The notes under the pieces were generated by a model. It saw only the letters and a program-made list of their open reading frames with translations, made no database searches and was not told the origin of the DNA. A stretch of 64,000 nucleotides of DNA. Source: Hanleya hanleyi (taxonomy: Eukaryota > Mollusca > Polyplacophora > Lepidopleurida > Hanleyidae). Each line of letters opens with the position of its first letter. The first letter of the stretch is position 1. This document shows, in pieces, positions 56,308 through 64,000 of this stretch. The position numbers and the translations under genes are program-made. Location of the stretch: assembly GCA_036873755.1 (NCBI GenBank), contig JAVTVY010020426.1, forward strand, positions 19,209 through 83,208, given 5' to 3'.

Positions 56308-56392
56308 GTCGTGGTGTAGTGGATACGCACGTTGGATCACAAGCGCCTCGAAATTTTCTTTTACCGAGTTCGAATCCCAGGAGGGCAACATG
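56308..56392 (+). repeat. tRNA-like sequence (pseudo-tRNA or SINE head)
   Basis: TGGTGTAGTGGATACGC (A-box-like) at 56312-56328 and GAGTTCGAATCCC (B-box-like) at 56366-56378 are correctly spaced for a polymerase III internal promoter. The T stem and acceptor stem do not pair well, so this is not a working tRNA. No A-rich tail was identified, though AT-rich sequence follows. Confidence 0.45.
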
Positions 56393-57000
56393 TGTGACGT
56401 CGACAAGTTATTTCAATCTTTTTCATTTTTGTAAAAAAAAATTGCATTCAGTATATCTGAAATAACATTTTAGGCTATCATTATGAACCAATTAAATGTA
56501 AAATAAATATTGTTTACCGATGGCACGATACCGTGTGGACATTACGGGCAAATCAAACGTTGACAGTTGCCGCCGACGACAAGTTGTACATTGCATTGTG
56601 ATTGACAGATAGAGAGAAGAAATGTACATTCCTATGAGTCGGCTGGCTGTGGGCAAAAACCCCGCCTTACAATACCATCTCCTTTACCACCAATTACATA
56701 TCTGTCCAACTCATTCACATAGCTGATATCCGGAATAGGTCACATCTTGGGTATTACCTAATACTCTACATTTGATTGACTTGACATGTGGCATCGTGTA
56801 TTTCCATCGGTGATGTCTGCAATATATGAAGTTAGTGACGCTGAAGACTAATCTCCGTGACAGAGTGCTGAGCATAATTCGAATAAATGAAGCTTGTTGC
56901 ATGTAGGCCTATAGTTTCCCCAATATAGATCTTCTGTTCGAAATAGAATATGATAATTTCAATTTTCGTGTTGGTTTTCCATCCCCACTCACTTGGAGAA
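56393..57000. other. Spacer, no gene seen
   Basis: No conserved coding or repeat sequence recognised. The frame at 56711-56902 (-) has no motif. Confidence 0.35.
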
Positions 57001-57096
57001 GCCCCTCTTGAACAACGGAGAAAAGGCTAACATCATCTGTGGTGAGTCTGTGCGGCGGATATGTCAGCATGACTCCCTTCTTTGTGAGAATTACAA
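57000..57096 (-). CDS. Possible internal exon, unknown gene
   Basis: The minus strand reads KGVMLTYPPHRLTTDDVSLF and SVVQEGLLQ, then CTCCAA|GTGAGTGG, a good donor. The upstream side is the pyrimidine-rich edge of the ~500-bp repeat (CCTCTTCCCACTTCCC...CACAAAG). If real, the repeat provides the acceptor. Short and unrecognised, so doubtful. Confidence 0.2.
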
Positions 57097-57438
57097 CACA
57101 TATAAGGGAAGTGGGAAGAGGTGCCGACATACTGACAGAGCCACATGACTTCACAGTATAGTCTTCTGGTTAACCTGTTCTAAAGCACATACCAAGAATC
57201 AAACGATTCGTGATATGTGTTGTATCTCAGGTACGCTTGTATTGTAGCTGTTCATGTGGCAACTTGGATGACATGACCACACGGCCCCTAGCAAAGGCAT
57301 AAGCGGTACAAATCTAGAGAGCTATGATGGAAATGCTCTGACAACTCGTATATTGGTAATTAGTGAGCTGTTTCGCTGTGACAACTCGTACACTGCATGG
57401 GATTGGTGAGCTGTATCGTCGTCAGGTGAAAATGACGG
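57088..57438 (-). repeat. Inverted copy of the ~500-bp repeat
   Basis: From ACAACACATATAAGGGAAGT through GGCATAAGCGG, TCTAGAGAGCTATGATGGAA and GTACACTGCATGGGATTGG to GTGAAAATGACGGC, the reverse complement of about 350 bp of the 3473-5008 unit with few changes and one short deletion at TCTAATACC. Confidence 0.85.
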
Positions 57439-58085
57439 CTAAGTCAAGACTCTCATACTTTACTGGATGATTTTTCTACAAACACCCAATCTCATTCCAT
57501 CCATCGCGAAGAAACAGCAAGCTTGTTGACAAGTTGTTGATAAACCTAGCGTCTAGTCAGTCACTCAATATTCATCCCTCGTCAATAATAGAATTTCTGC
57601 GCCCATAATTCATATAACAGCTTTAATAGCACCAAAATAAAAACAATCATACAATTCAAGCGCCAAGAGAAAATGCATTCTTCAGCGAGGTCAGTTGGGA
57701 GTAGTAGTATAAGGGGATTTCGACTCACATTTTCCAGAGAGGTAACTCTTGGTGCCCTTTTTTTCCAGGTTAAAGTATAGGGGGCGCCACATCGCCTTTC
57801 ACCTCTGTGGCGCCAGGGGGCGCCACCAGCTCAAGGTCACGTGGAGGTCAAAAGTAGTTCCGGCAACCTTTAACCTTTGTATTCTTCCGCGGTCTGGTGG
57901 TGATGCCGTCACTTCCGCGGACAGAAAGTAGTCCCATGTCAACCAAGTGACTTCCAATGTTAATGTATACGGGGAATGCCTAAAAAGAGTATGGGAATAG
58001 ACGTTTTGTGACCGGGGTGGGTCCCTAGTGGACCGAATGGGTCGAGTGAGGTGTCAAAGTGAAGCGCTCCTCGAGGGCCATTCAG
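57439..58085. other. Spacer, no gene seen
   Basis: GGGGGCGCCAC is doubled near 57780-57820. No supported coding sequence. The last ~100 bases contain the GACCGAATGGGTCGAG phrase seen again at 59.6 and 59.8 kb, so they belong to the next repeat complex. Confidence 0.4.
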
Positions 58086-58330
58086 TCATGGGTGGGTGCA
58101 TGTAAAATTAGGATTTTTTCCCGAAAATATAAAAAGCGAAACACGGACTTTACCCCTAAGATAGGGGAAAACCCCTATCAACTCTAGCCAAAAGGTCTAA
58201 TATCGGTCCTCGGGCTTATCGGGACCTGCCTATCAAGTCAATGGGGTGGGTGCATGTAAAATTAGGATTTTTTCCCGAAAATATAAAATGCGGAACACGG
58301 ACTTTACCCCTACAATAGGGGTCTGTATTA
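58086..58330 (+). repeat. Duplicated ~157-bp block
   Basis: GGTGGGTGCATGTAAAATTA, GGATTTTTTCCCGAAAATAT and CACGGACTTTACCCCTA occur at about 58090-58160 and again at 58246-58315 with three changes. Confidence 0.8.
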
Positions 58331-58349
58331 TACAATATAAGGGAAAATG

Positions 58350-59160
58350 CCTGTATGGGGTATGGGGATGGTCAATTTTTTTCGTTTGCTTTACTATGGG
58401 TTGTGGGGTCTCGTTTTTCTCGTCTCGCCGAGAAAACACAATGGGAGGGTCCCGGAGCGAATCGGTGAAATTTTTGGGGAAAAGTCACCGAGGTCTGTAT
58501 ATAGGCTCATACTGGCTATATGGGGGAGGGGTGGTCTATTTTTTTCGTGGGCTTTACTATGGCTTGTGGGGTCTCGTTTTTCTCGTCTCGCCGAGAAAAA
58601 TACAATGGGAGGGGTCCCGGAGCGAATCGGTGAAATTTTGGGGAAAAGTCACCGAGGTCTGTATATAGGCTCATACTGGCTATATGGGGAGAGGGGTGGT
58701 CAAATTTTTTTGTGGGTGTTACTATGGGTTGTGGGATCTCGTTTTTCTCGTCTCGCCGAGAAAAACACAATGGGAGGGGTCCCGGAGCGAATCGGTGAAA
58801 TTTTTGAGAAAAGTCATCGAGGTCTGTATATAGGCTCCTACTGGCTATATGGGGGGAGGGGTGATCAATTTTTTTGTGTGGATGTTACTATGGGTGGTGG
58901 GGTCTCGTTTTTCTCGTCTCGCCGAGAAAAACACAATGGGAGGGGTCCCGGAGCGAATCGGTGAAATTTTTGGGGAAAGTCACCGAGGTCTGTATATAGG
59001 CTCATACTGGCTATATGGGGGAGGGGTGGTCAAATTTTTTTGTGGGTGTTAGACATAGTATGGGTGGTGGGGTCTCGTTTTTCTCGTCTCGCCGAGAAAA
59101 ACACAATGGGAGGGGTCCCGGAGCGAATCGGTGAAGTTTTTGGAAAAGTAGCGGGTAGGT
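58350..59160 (+). repeat. ~165-bp tandem array with a stem-loop in each unit
   Basis: CTCGTTTTTCTCGTCTCGCC starts at 58410, 58573, 58738, 58904 and 59074 (periods 163-170). Each unit has GTTTTTCTCG-TCTCGC-CGAGAAAAAC, a 10-bp stem with a 6-base loop (one or two changes in units 1 and 2), then GGGAGGGGTCCCGGAGCGAA, TCGGTGAAATTTTTG and GTCTGTATATAGGCTC. A sixth, decayed unit at 59160-59350 has lost the stem. The open frames are by-products. Confidence 0.85.
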
Positions 59161-59349
59161 GTGGATAGGCCCATATAGCTCCATACTGGCTATATGGAAG
59201 TATAGGTTCAACCTGGGAAATTCACATACGTTCATTGTGATATGGGTTGTTTGGATTTGTTTTTCACGTCTCGTCATTTAGAACACGATGGGAAGGGTTT
59301 TGAAGCGAAACGGTGAAATTTTTGGAAAAAGTTCACTGAGGCCTGGATA

Positions 59350-59950
59350 AGCCCATAGGCCTATACTGCATGGCTATGGGGTAAGCCCATACGGGGTGGA
59401 CGATTTGGGGTCTAGGTGAGCCCCTAATGATCCTAAGGTGTCGTATGAGGTCTTATTTTGAAGCTCTGGTGGAGGAGCATCCGACTGGACTAATAGTTCG
59501 TCCGTTTTCAATATTCTGCGCATGCGCAGTCTGGCCCGTAGTATAGAAAGCAGGCATTTTGGGGGGTATGTGTGTGTGTGTTTGGGGTAGAGATGGACCG
59601 CTATGGGTCCGAATGGGTCGTCGAAGGTGTCAAAGTGAAGCTTGAGTGGGTTAGAGTCAGAATGGCGTGTTTTTAAAATGCAAATCGCCTCAATCTGCGC
59701 ATGCGCAGTTGGTTGTAGTAAGTCAAGTGGCCATTTTGGGGCAGTGCAGGAAGGTATTTGGTGTCGAGATGGACCATCCTTGGTCCGATTGTGTCGAGGG
59801 AGGTGTTATCTTGTAGCTCTCAGGGTGTACATCCAGATTTGAGGGATGTTCACGTCATCTGTGACGTCATCGGTGACGTCATCAGTAGGAGTAGTAGCGA
59901 AAGTGGGCATTTTGGGGCAGTGAAGAAAGGTATTTGGTGTAGAGATGGAC
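59350..59950 (+). repeat. Repeat complex with NRF1-like and CRE-like sites
   Basis: Two or three diverged units share GTATTTGGTGT(C/A)GAGATGGACC, CCGAATGGGTCG, GTGTCAAAGTGAAG and CTGCGCATGCGCAG. The last is a perfect 14-bp palindrome at 59516-59529 and 59695-59708 that equals the NRF1 consensus. TGACGTCA occurs at 59862 and 59874. Confidence 0.7.
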
Positions 59951-59954
59951 CATC

Positions 59955-61016
59955 CATATCTGTCACGCATTATACCATATCTTTGTTGTGTTATACCACA
60001 TCTGTCCTGCATTATACCATATATGTTCTGTATTATACCATACCTGTCCTATGTTATACAATATCTGTCCTGTATTATACCAAATCTGTCCTGTATTGTA
60101 CCATATTTGTTCTCTATTATACCATATATGTCCTGTATTATACCAAATCTGCCCTGTATTATACAGTATCTGACCTGTATTATACCAAATCTGTGCTGTA
60201 TTATACCAAATCTGTGCTGTATTATACAATATCTGTCCTGTGTTATACCATATCTGTGCTGTATTATACAATATCTGTCCGGTATTATACAATATCTGTC
60301 CAGTATTCTGCAATATATGTTCTGTATTATATCAAATCTGTCCTGTATTATACAGTATCTGTCCTGTATTGTATCATATATGTCCTGTATTATACCATAT
60401 CTGCTCTGTATTATACAATATTTCTCCTCTATTATACCATATCTGTGCTGCATTATACCATATCTGTCCTGTATTGTACCATATATGTCCTGTATTATAC
60501 CAAATCTGTGCTGTATTATACAATGTTTGCCCTCTATTATACCATATCTGTGCTGTATTATACCATATCTGTCCTGAATTATACCATGTCTGTGCTGTAT
60601 TATGTAATATCTGTCCTGTGTTATACAATATCTGTCCTGTATTATACCAAATCTGTCCTGTTTGCCCTCTATTATACCATATCTGTGCTGTATTATATCA
60701 TATCTGTCCTGAATTATACCATATCTGTGCTGTATTATGCAATATCTGTCCTGTGTTATACAATATCTGTCATGTATTATACCAAATCTGTCCTGTTTTG
60801 TACTGTATTATACAATATATGTTCTGTATTATACCAAATCTGTGCTGTATTATACAGTATCTGTCCTGTATTATACCAAATCTGTGCTGTATTATACAAT
60901 ATATGTTCTGTATTATACCAAATCTGTCCTGTATTATACAGTATATGTCCTGTATTATACCAAATCTGTGCTGTATTATACCATATCTGTCCTGTATTGT
61001 ACCATATCCGTTGTCG
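59955..61016 (+). repeat. 21-bp minisatellite, about 50 units
   Basis: CTGTATTATACCATATCTGTC repeats with variants at positions coding CCA/CAA/CAG/AT. Since 21 is a multiple of three and most units lack stops, several frames on both strands stay open for up to 421 codons. The peptides (VLYYTIS repeats) are low-complexity and no promoter or start context supports them. Confidence 0.9.
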
Positions 61017-61292
61017 TGAATAACAACAAATTCAGCAATGTTCATACAGTTTATTATCCCCAATGTTACATCATACCCAGGCTGGGAGAGCCGCCCTGGG
61101 CATGTTTAGTATGTTCACAGCAAAACAAATTGAAATATCAAACACCATGTCTTATTATTTAACGCACCGTCACATTAGGTACAAGTGTTTACTGAGCTCA
61201 AGTTATCGATCAGCATGTAGACATATAGAGTATGTACGGCATGTTATGGTATTCATCAGTGCACGGGTGACGCATTCAGCCGAGGGGGTCGG

Positions 61293-61847
61293 TCAGCTTG
61301 GTAACAGAAACGTAACATTGGTCACCCTCTCCACTGTCCACTTGGTGTTGGGGCGTTGGTGTTGGGCCCATTCCAAGGGATCCACGGTGTCCAGTTTCTC
61401 CAGCATCGTCTCTAACGACACCCGGTTAATGATGGTAAACGGTAGGTCAAATACCTGGATGTTACTGCTCGGGTAAAAGTATCGAAGTTGGACTGTCTCC
61501 TTATGCTGCAGCACATAACCAAACGCCAGATTTAATTTGAAGGCCGTAGTTTGGTCGTTGAAGATGGCTTCCACGTAGCTACGTAGACGGGCGAGATCGG
61601 TCAGTCGGAAATTGCAGATATCTTGAATAGGGCGATGACGGTTGAAACATTGCCATATCATGAACCAATGGCGCCGATAGATGTCACTCACTGGATGGGA
61701 GTCCTGTAAGAGATCGCTAGGAACATTTATGGGCTCGTCCAGAAAATGTTCGATGTTGTCAGGCGTATGACTCGAAACCGTAACTGTGGGGTCCGGTTGG
61801 ATATCCAGGCTCTTCTGAACTGTGGGTATAGGCGGGCTCTCCGTCAT
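61293..61847 (-). pseudogene. C-terminal half of the zinc-finger gene copy A
   Basis: 184 codons. From about residue 35 it matches copy B closely: DEPINVPSDLL, VSDIYRRHW, HRPIQD, NFRLTDLARLRSYVEAIFND, QTTAFKLNLA, YFYPSSNI, LDTVDPLEWAQ, RPNT. A one-base loss near 61325 relative to copy B changes the end to VTFLLPS. Its Met overlaps the stop of the zinc-finger frame as ATGA (61847-61844). That could allow reinitiation, but a decayed single gene is the simpler reading. Confidence 0.75.
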
Positions 61848-62197
61848 CGCATCACCAGTGGCGTTCGTCTCCCCGGGCTCATCTTCACTGGGTCTGACCT
61901 TCCGCGGCTCCCCTTCAGTGGAAAGTTGTCGCCCAAACCGTAGAAACGGGCATCATGAATCAAACGCTGATGCCGTCTTAACTGACTGCGTCGTTTGAAG
62001 AGTTGACCACAATCCTTACATTGTTCCGTCGCGCCCTCGTGGAATGAGCGTTCGTGGCGCAGTAAAGGATCCTTCCGATTAAATGACCGTGCGCAGGTTA
62101 TACAAGTATACCGTGCATCGTTGTGGGTGGAGGCCTTGTGGCGGTGCAAGTCGTGCAGACGAGTAAACTGCTTCTGGCAAGTTGTGCAAGTGAACAT
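61844..62197 (-). CDS. C2H2 zinc-finger frame, copy A
   Basis: 117 codons from ATG at 62197. Three C2H2 fingers: FTCTTCQKQF...H...H (2-25), YTCITCARSFNRKDPLLRH (28-52), CKDCGQLFKRRSQLRRHQR (58-80), then a basic tail. It has its own TATA promoter (62243-62250). Compared with copy B the frame leaves the homologous track after finger 3, so the fingers are cut off from the C-terminal domain. Likely a nuclear DNA-binding protein if expressed. Confidence 0.7.
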   Translation of the reverse strand: MFTCTTCQKQFTRLHDLHRHKASTHNDARYTCITCARSFNRKDPLLRHERSFHEGATEQCKDCGQLFKRRSQLRRHQRLIHDARFYGLGDNFPLKGSRGRSDPVKMSPGRRTPLVMR

Positions 62198-62285
62198 CTT
62201 GGTGGTTGACAGAGTGTCTGATGAAACGGCCAGGCCGCTTCCCTTTTATAGCACGCTAGCTGGTGATCTATTTTTAGCACACTCA
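62198..62285 (-). promoter_or_regulatory. TATA promoter of zinc-finger copy A
   Basis: CTATAAAAGGG (TATAAAAG at 62243-62250) lies 46 bases before the ATG, with TCATCAGACAC about 30 bases downstream of it as a likely start site. The ~85-bp block is nearly identical to the one at 63691-63777. Confidence 0.65.
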
Positions 62286-62339
62286 GTTCAACTATCCCCA
62301 AGTCGAGGGCCGAGATGTACTGGCGTACGACTGAGCCGC

Positions 62340-62377
<38 letters not shown>

Positions 62378-62728
62378 GGATTTTACATCCGGGATCTTGT
62401 CAACATCTGGGTTTCCCAGTGGGTTTTCCCCATCGTTCCTCCGTCTTCCATCCGGGTACTGTGGTTTTACATCCGTGTCCTCATCTTACATCCGTGTTTT
62501 TCATGATCCGCATTGCGCGCGTGTGTGTGTTTGTGTTTGTGTCCATTCGTGCACAATGTAGAATTACGTTCTCTTCGAAAACTTCCTCTCATCGCATCAA
62601 TATGCTCAGACCCATTCAAAATAAACACAACCAAGAGACATCAACAACAACAGGCACATTGCGTAATACACGTTATACTATCCTCACACCATCACCACCA
62701 CCACCACCTGGCGTTGACGCCGTCAACG
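62286..62728 (+). repeat. Spacer with (GT)n and ACATCCG repeats
   Basis: A (GT)15-like run at 62341-62373, a second shorter GTGTGTGTTTGTG stretch at 62518-62545, and repeated TTTTACATCCG / CATCCGTG words between them. CACCACCACCACC lies near 62693. No gene. Confidence 0.75.
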
Positions 62729-62775
62729 ATCAGCATGTAGACATATAGAGTATGTACGGCATGTTATGGTATTCA

Positions 62776-63690
62776 TCAGTGCATGAGTGACGCATTCAGC
62801 CGATGGGGGCGGTCGGTCAGCTTGGTAACGAAAGACGTGACATTGGTCACCCTCTCTACGACCCATTGTGTGTTGGGGCGTTGTTGTTGGGCCCATTCCA
62901 AGGGATCCACGGTGTCCAGTTTCTCCAGCATCGCCTCTAGCGACGCCCGGTTAATGATGGTAAACGGTTGGTCAAATACCCGGATGTTACTGCTCGGGTA
63001 AAAATATCGGGCTTGGTCTGGGTCCTTATGCTGCAGCACATAACCAAGCGCCAGATTCAACTTGAAGGCCGTAGTTTGATCGTTGAAGATGGCTTCCACG
63101 TAGCTGCGTAGACGGGCGAGGTCGGTCAGTCGGAAATTGTAGATATCTTGAATAGGGCGATGACGGTAGCAACAGTGCCGGATCATGGGCCAATGGCGCC
63201 GATAGATGTCACTCACTGGATGGTCTTCGTGTAACAGATCGCTAGGAACATTTATGGGTTCGTCCACAAAGTGTACTTTGCCCTCCACGTCGTACAAAAT
63301 CTGGCCCAAGGTCTTGTCGTCGGAATTTGACTGTTGAATTAGGGCGACATCATCATCGGCCCTCGTGCGATGGGTGGGAGTTCCCCCTGTCTCGATATTG
63401 ATGCCTACGGGCTCTTCTACCTGCAAACGTGGCTGCGGAACAGGGTGTCGTGTGCGTTGGTGTCGCAGCAACTGACTGGTCAGTTTGAAAAGCCGACCAC
63501 ATTCTTCGCATGGACGCTTGGGTACTTCATGGCGTGCACGTGTGTGGCGCTGTAAATGATCCGGGCGCTGAAACGACAGTGTACATATCGTACAGTTATA
63601 CCGGGCGGTTCCTTCGTGCTTGGTAGCCTCATGGCGGCGCAAGTCGTGCAGACGAGTAAATGATTTCGAGCACGTAGTACAAGTGAACAT
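62776..63690 (-). CDS. Intact C2H2 zinc-finger protein with conserved C-terminal domain, copy B
   Basis: 304 codons, single exon, ATG at 63690. Three C2H2 fingers: FTCTTCSKSFTRLHDLRRHE (2-26), YNCTICTLSFQRPDHLQRHT (31-54), CEECGRLFKLTSQLLRHQR (60-82). An acidic linker follows, then from about residue 140 a domain with DEPINVPSDLL, DIYRRHWPMI, YNFRLTDLARLRSYVEAIFN, DQTTAFKLNLALGYVL, YFYPSSNI and DTVDPLEWAQQQRPNT, ending RLNASLMH. I recall similar finger-plus-domain N-termini in predicted invertebrate proteins tied to B-family-polymerase selfish elements, but cannot verify this. No polymerase follows here. It could be a domesticated fragment. Confidence 0.8.
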   Translation of the reverse strand: MFTCTTCSKSFTRLHDLRRHEATKHEGTARYNCTICTLSFQRPDHLQRHTRARHEVPKRPCEECGRLFKLTSQLLRHQRTRHPVPQPRLQVEEPVGINIETGGTPTHRTRADDDVALIQQSNSDDKTLGQILYDVEGKVHFVDEPINVPSDLLHEDHPVSDIYRRHWPMIRHCCYRHRPIQDIYNFRLTDLARLRSYVEAIFNDQTTAFKLNLALGYVLQHKDPDQARYFYPSSNIRVFDQPFTIINRASLEAMLEKLDTVDPLEWAQQQRPNTQWVVERVTNVTSFVTKLTDRPHRLNASLMH

Positions 63691-63777
63691 CTTGGTGGTT
63701 GACAGAGTGTCTGATGAAACGGCCAGGCCGCTTCCCTTTTATAGCACGCTAGCTGGTGATCTATTTTTAGCACACTC
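63691..63777 (-). promoter_or_regulatory. TATA promoter of zinc-finger copy B
   Basis: CTATAAAAGGG at 63735-63745, then CGGCCTGGCCG (palindrome) and TCATCAGACACTCTGTC before the ATG. Nearly the same as the copy A promoter. Such a strong TATA with short leader is typical of selfish elements and of highly induced genes. Confidence 0.65.
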
Positions 63778-64000
63778 TACCCCAAGTCGAGGATCGAGAC
63801 TGGTGTACTGGTGTATGGGGGGAACAAGGAGAGTAGGGATGTCAGTGATACAAGCTGAATAGTATGAGCGTAACCAGAATCCCGATCTGGTATCATTTGC
63901 TGGTGCCGGCACTTGACATATGACCCCGCCAATAAAATTAGATGTCTACTTACCCATACTTAAAATGCTTTGCTTGGGAAATAAGCTAACCACATTCATG
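63778..64000. other. Right edge, no feature seen
   Basis: No coding or repeat motif recognised up to the end of the window. Confidence 0.4.

Larger units (their letters stand above)
61209..62285 (-). repeat. Tandem duplication unit A (zinc-finger gene copy)
   Basis: It begins with ATCAGCATGTAGACATATAG and runs to the promoter block ending TATTTTTAGCACACTC. Both ends are matched in unit B (62729-63777). Unit length ~1.05-1.08 kb; a unique ~440-bp spacer lies between the units. Confidence 0.8.
62729..63777 (-). repeat. Tandem duplication unit B (zinc-finger gene copy)
   Basis: Same boundaries as unit A: ATCAGCATGTAGACATATAG at one end and GATCTATTTTTAGCACACTC at the other. The gene inside is intact. 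Confidence 0.8.

Noticed and set aside
58246..58964. Overlapping 140- and 205-codon plus-strand frames
   Set aside because: They follow the ~165-bp array and shift frame with each unit; no domain.
59758..61023. Very long open frame (421 codons) and several others on both strands
   Set aside because: They are produced by the 21-bp minisatellite, whose unit is a multiple of three; the peptide is a seven-residue repeat with no start context or domain.

Overview
This is eukaryotic nuclear DNA from an animal genome crowded with repeats. Supporting signs are split exons with GT/AG junctions, several classes of retroelement and DNA transposon, MITEs, minisatellites and tRNA-derived repeats, with no operon structure. 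DIRS-like retroelements, Penelope and Crypton remnants, pearl/HINE-like repeats with a (GACAGAC)-rich tail, and the very frequent word TACATGTA suggest a marine invertebrate. I lean towards a lophotrochozoan such as a mollusc or brachiopod, but the sequence alone does not exclude a deuterostome such as amphioxus or a hemichordate.

Host gene. The only conserved cellular gene I can support is a SPEF1/CLAMP-type calponin-homology gene on the minus strand. Its first three coding exons lie at 40927-40822, 28009-27898 and 22744-22536. Their reading phases join exactly. Introns 1 and 2 (about 12.8 and 5.2 kb) are full of repeats. The later exons are not in this window or not recognisable, so the gene should continue to the left. 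Weak single-exon candidates lie at 39391-39455 (+) and about 57000-57090 (-).

Layout. 1-750: tail of a repeat, then nothing. 756-3434: decayed DIRS-like element. 3473-5008: three tandem copies of a ~500-bp repeat. 5.7-11.1 kb: GAGGTGTA-rich arrays, three inverted-repeat elements, repeat tails. 12.4-14.3 kb: duplicated foldback pieces and a ~175-bp array. 14.26-20.34 kb: a nearly whole but broken DIRS-like retrotransposon sitting inside that array. 20.34-21.55 kb: rest of the array and two tRNA-like SINE copies. 22.5-40.9 kb: the SPEF1 gene with Penelope, TIR-element, pearl-like, Crypton and LINE remnants in its introns. 41.5-44.6 kb: LINE tails and small repeats. 44685-56240: a complete Ty3/gypsy insertion (3.03-kb LTRs, 4-bp target duplication GTTA, gag and a broken pol on the minus strand). 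57.1-61.0 kb: repeat fragment, a ~165-bp array carrying a stem-loop, NRF1/CRE-like sites, and a 21-bp minisatellite. 61.2-63.8 kb: a tandem pair of C2H2 zinc-finger genes with nearly identical TATA promoters.

Most promising leads: a CCGGAAGC word scattered at least 14 times through the DIRS gag region in both orientations and several codon frames; one terminal architecture (GACAGAC run, hairpin, TAA/A-run) shared by six repeat copies; the intronless duplicated zinc-finger genes with an unnamed conserved C-terminal domain; and an antisense ORF with splice-donor-like sites in the gypsy LTR.
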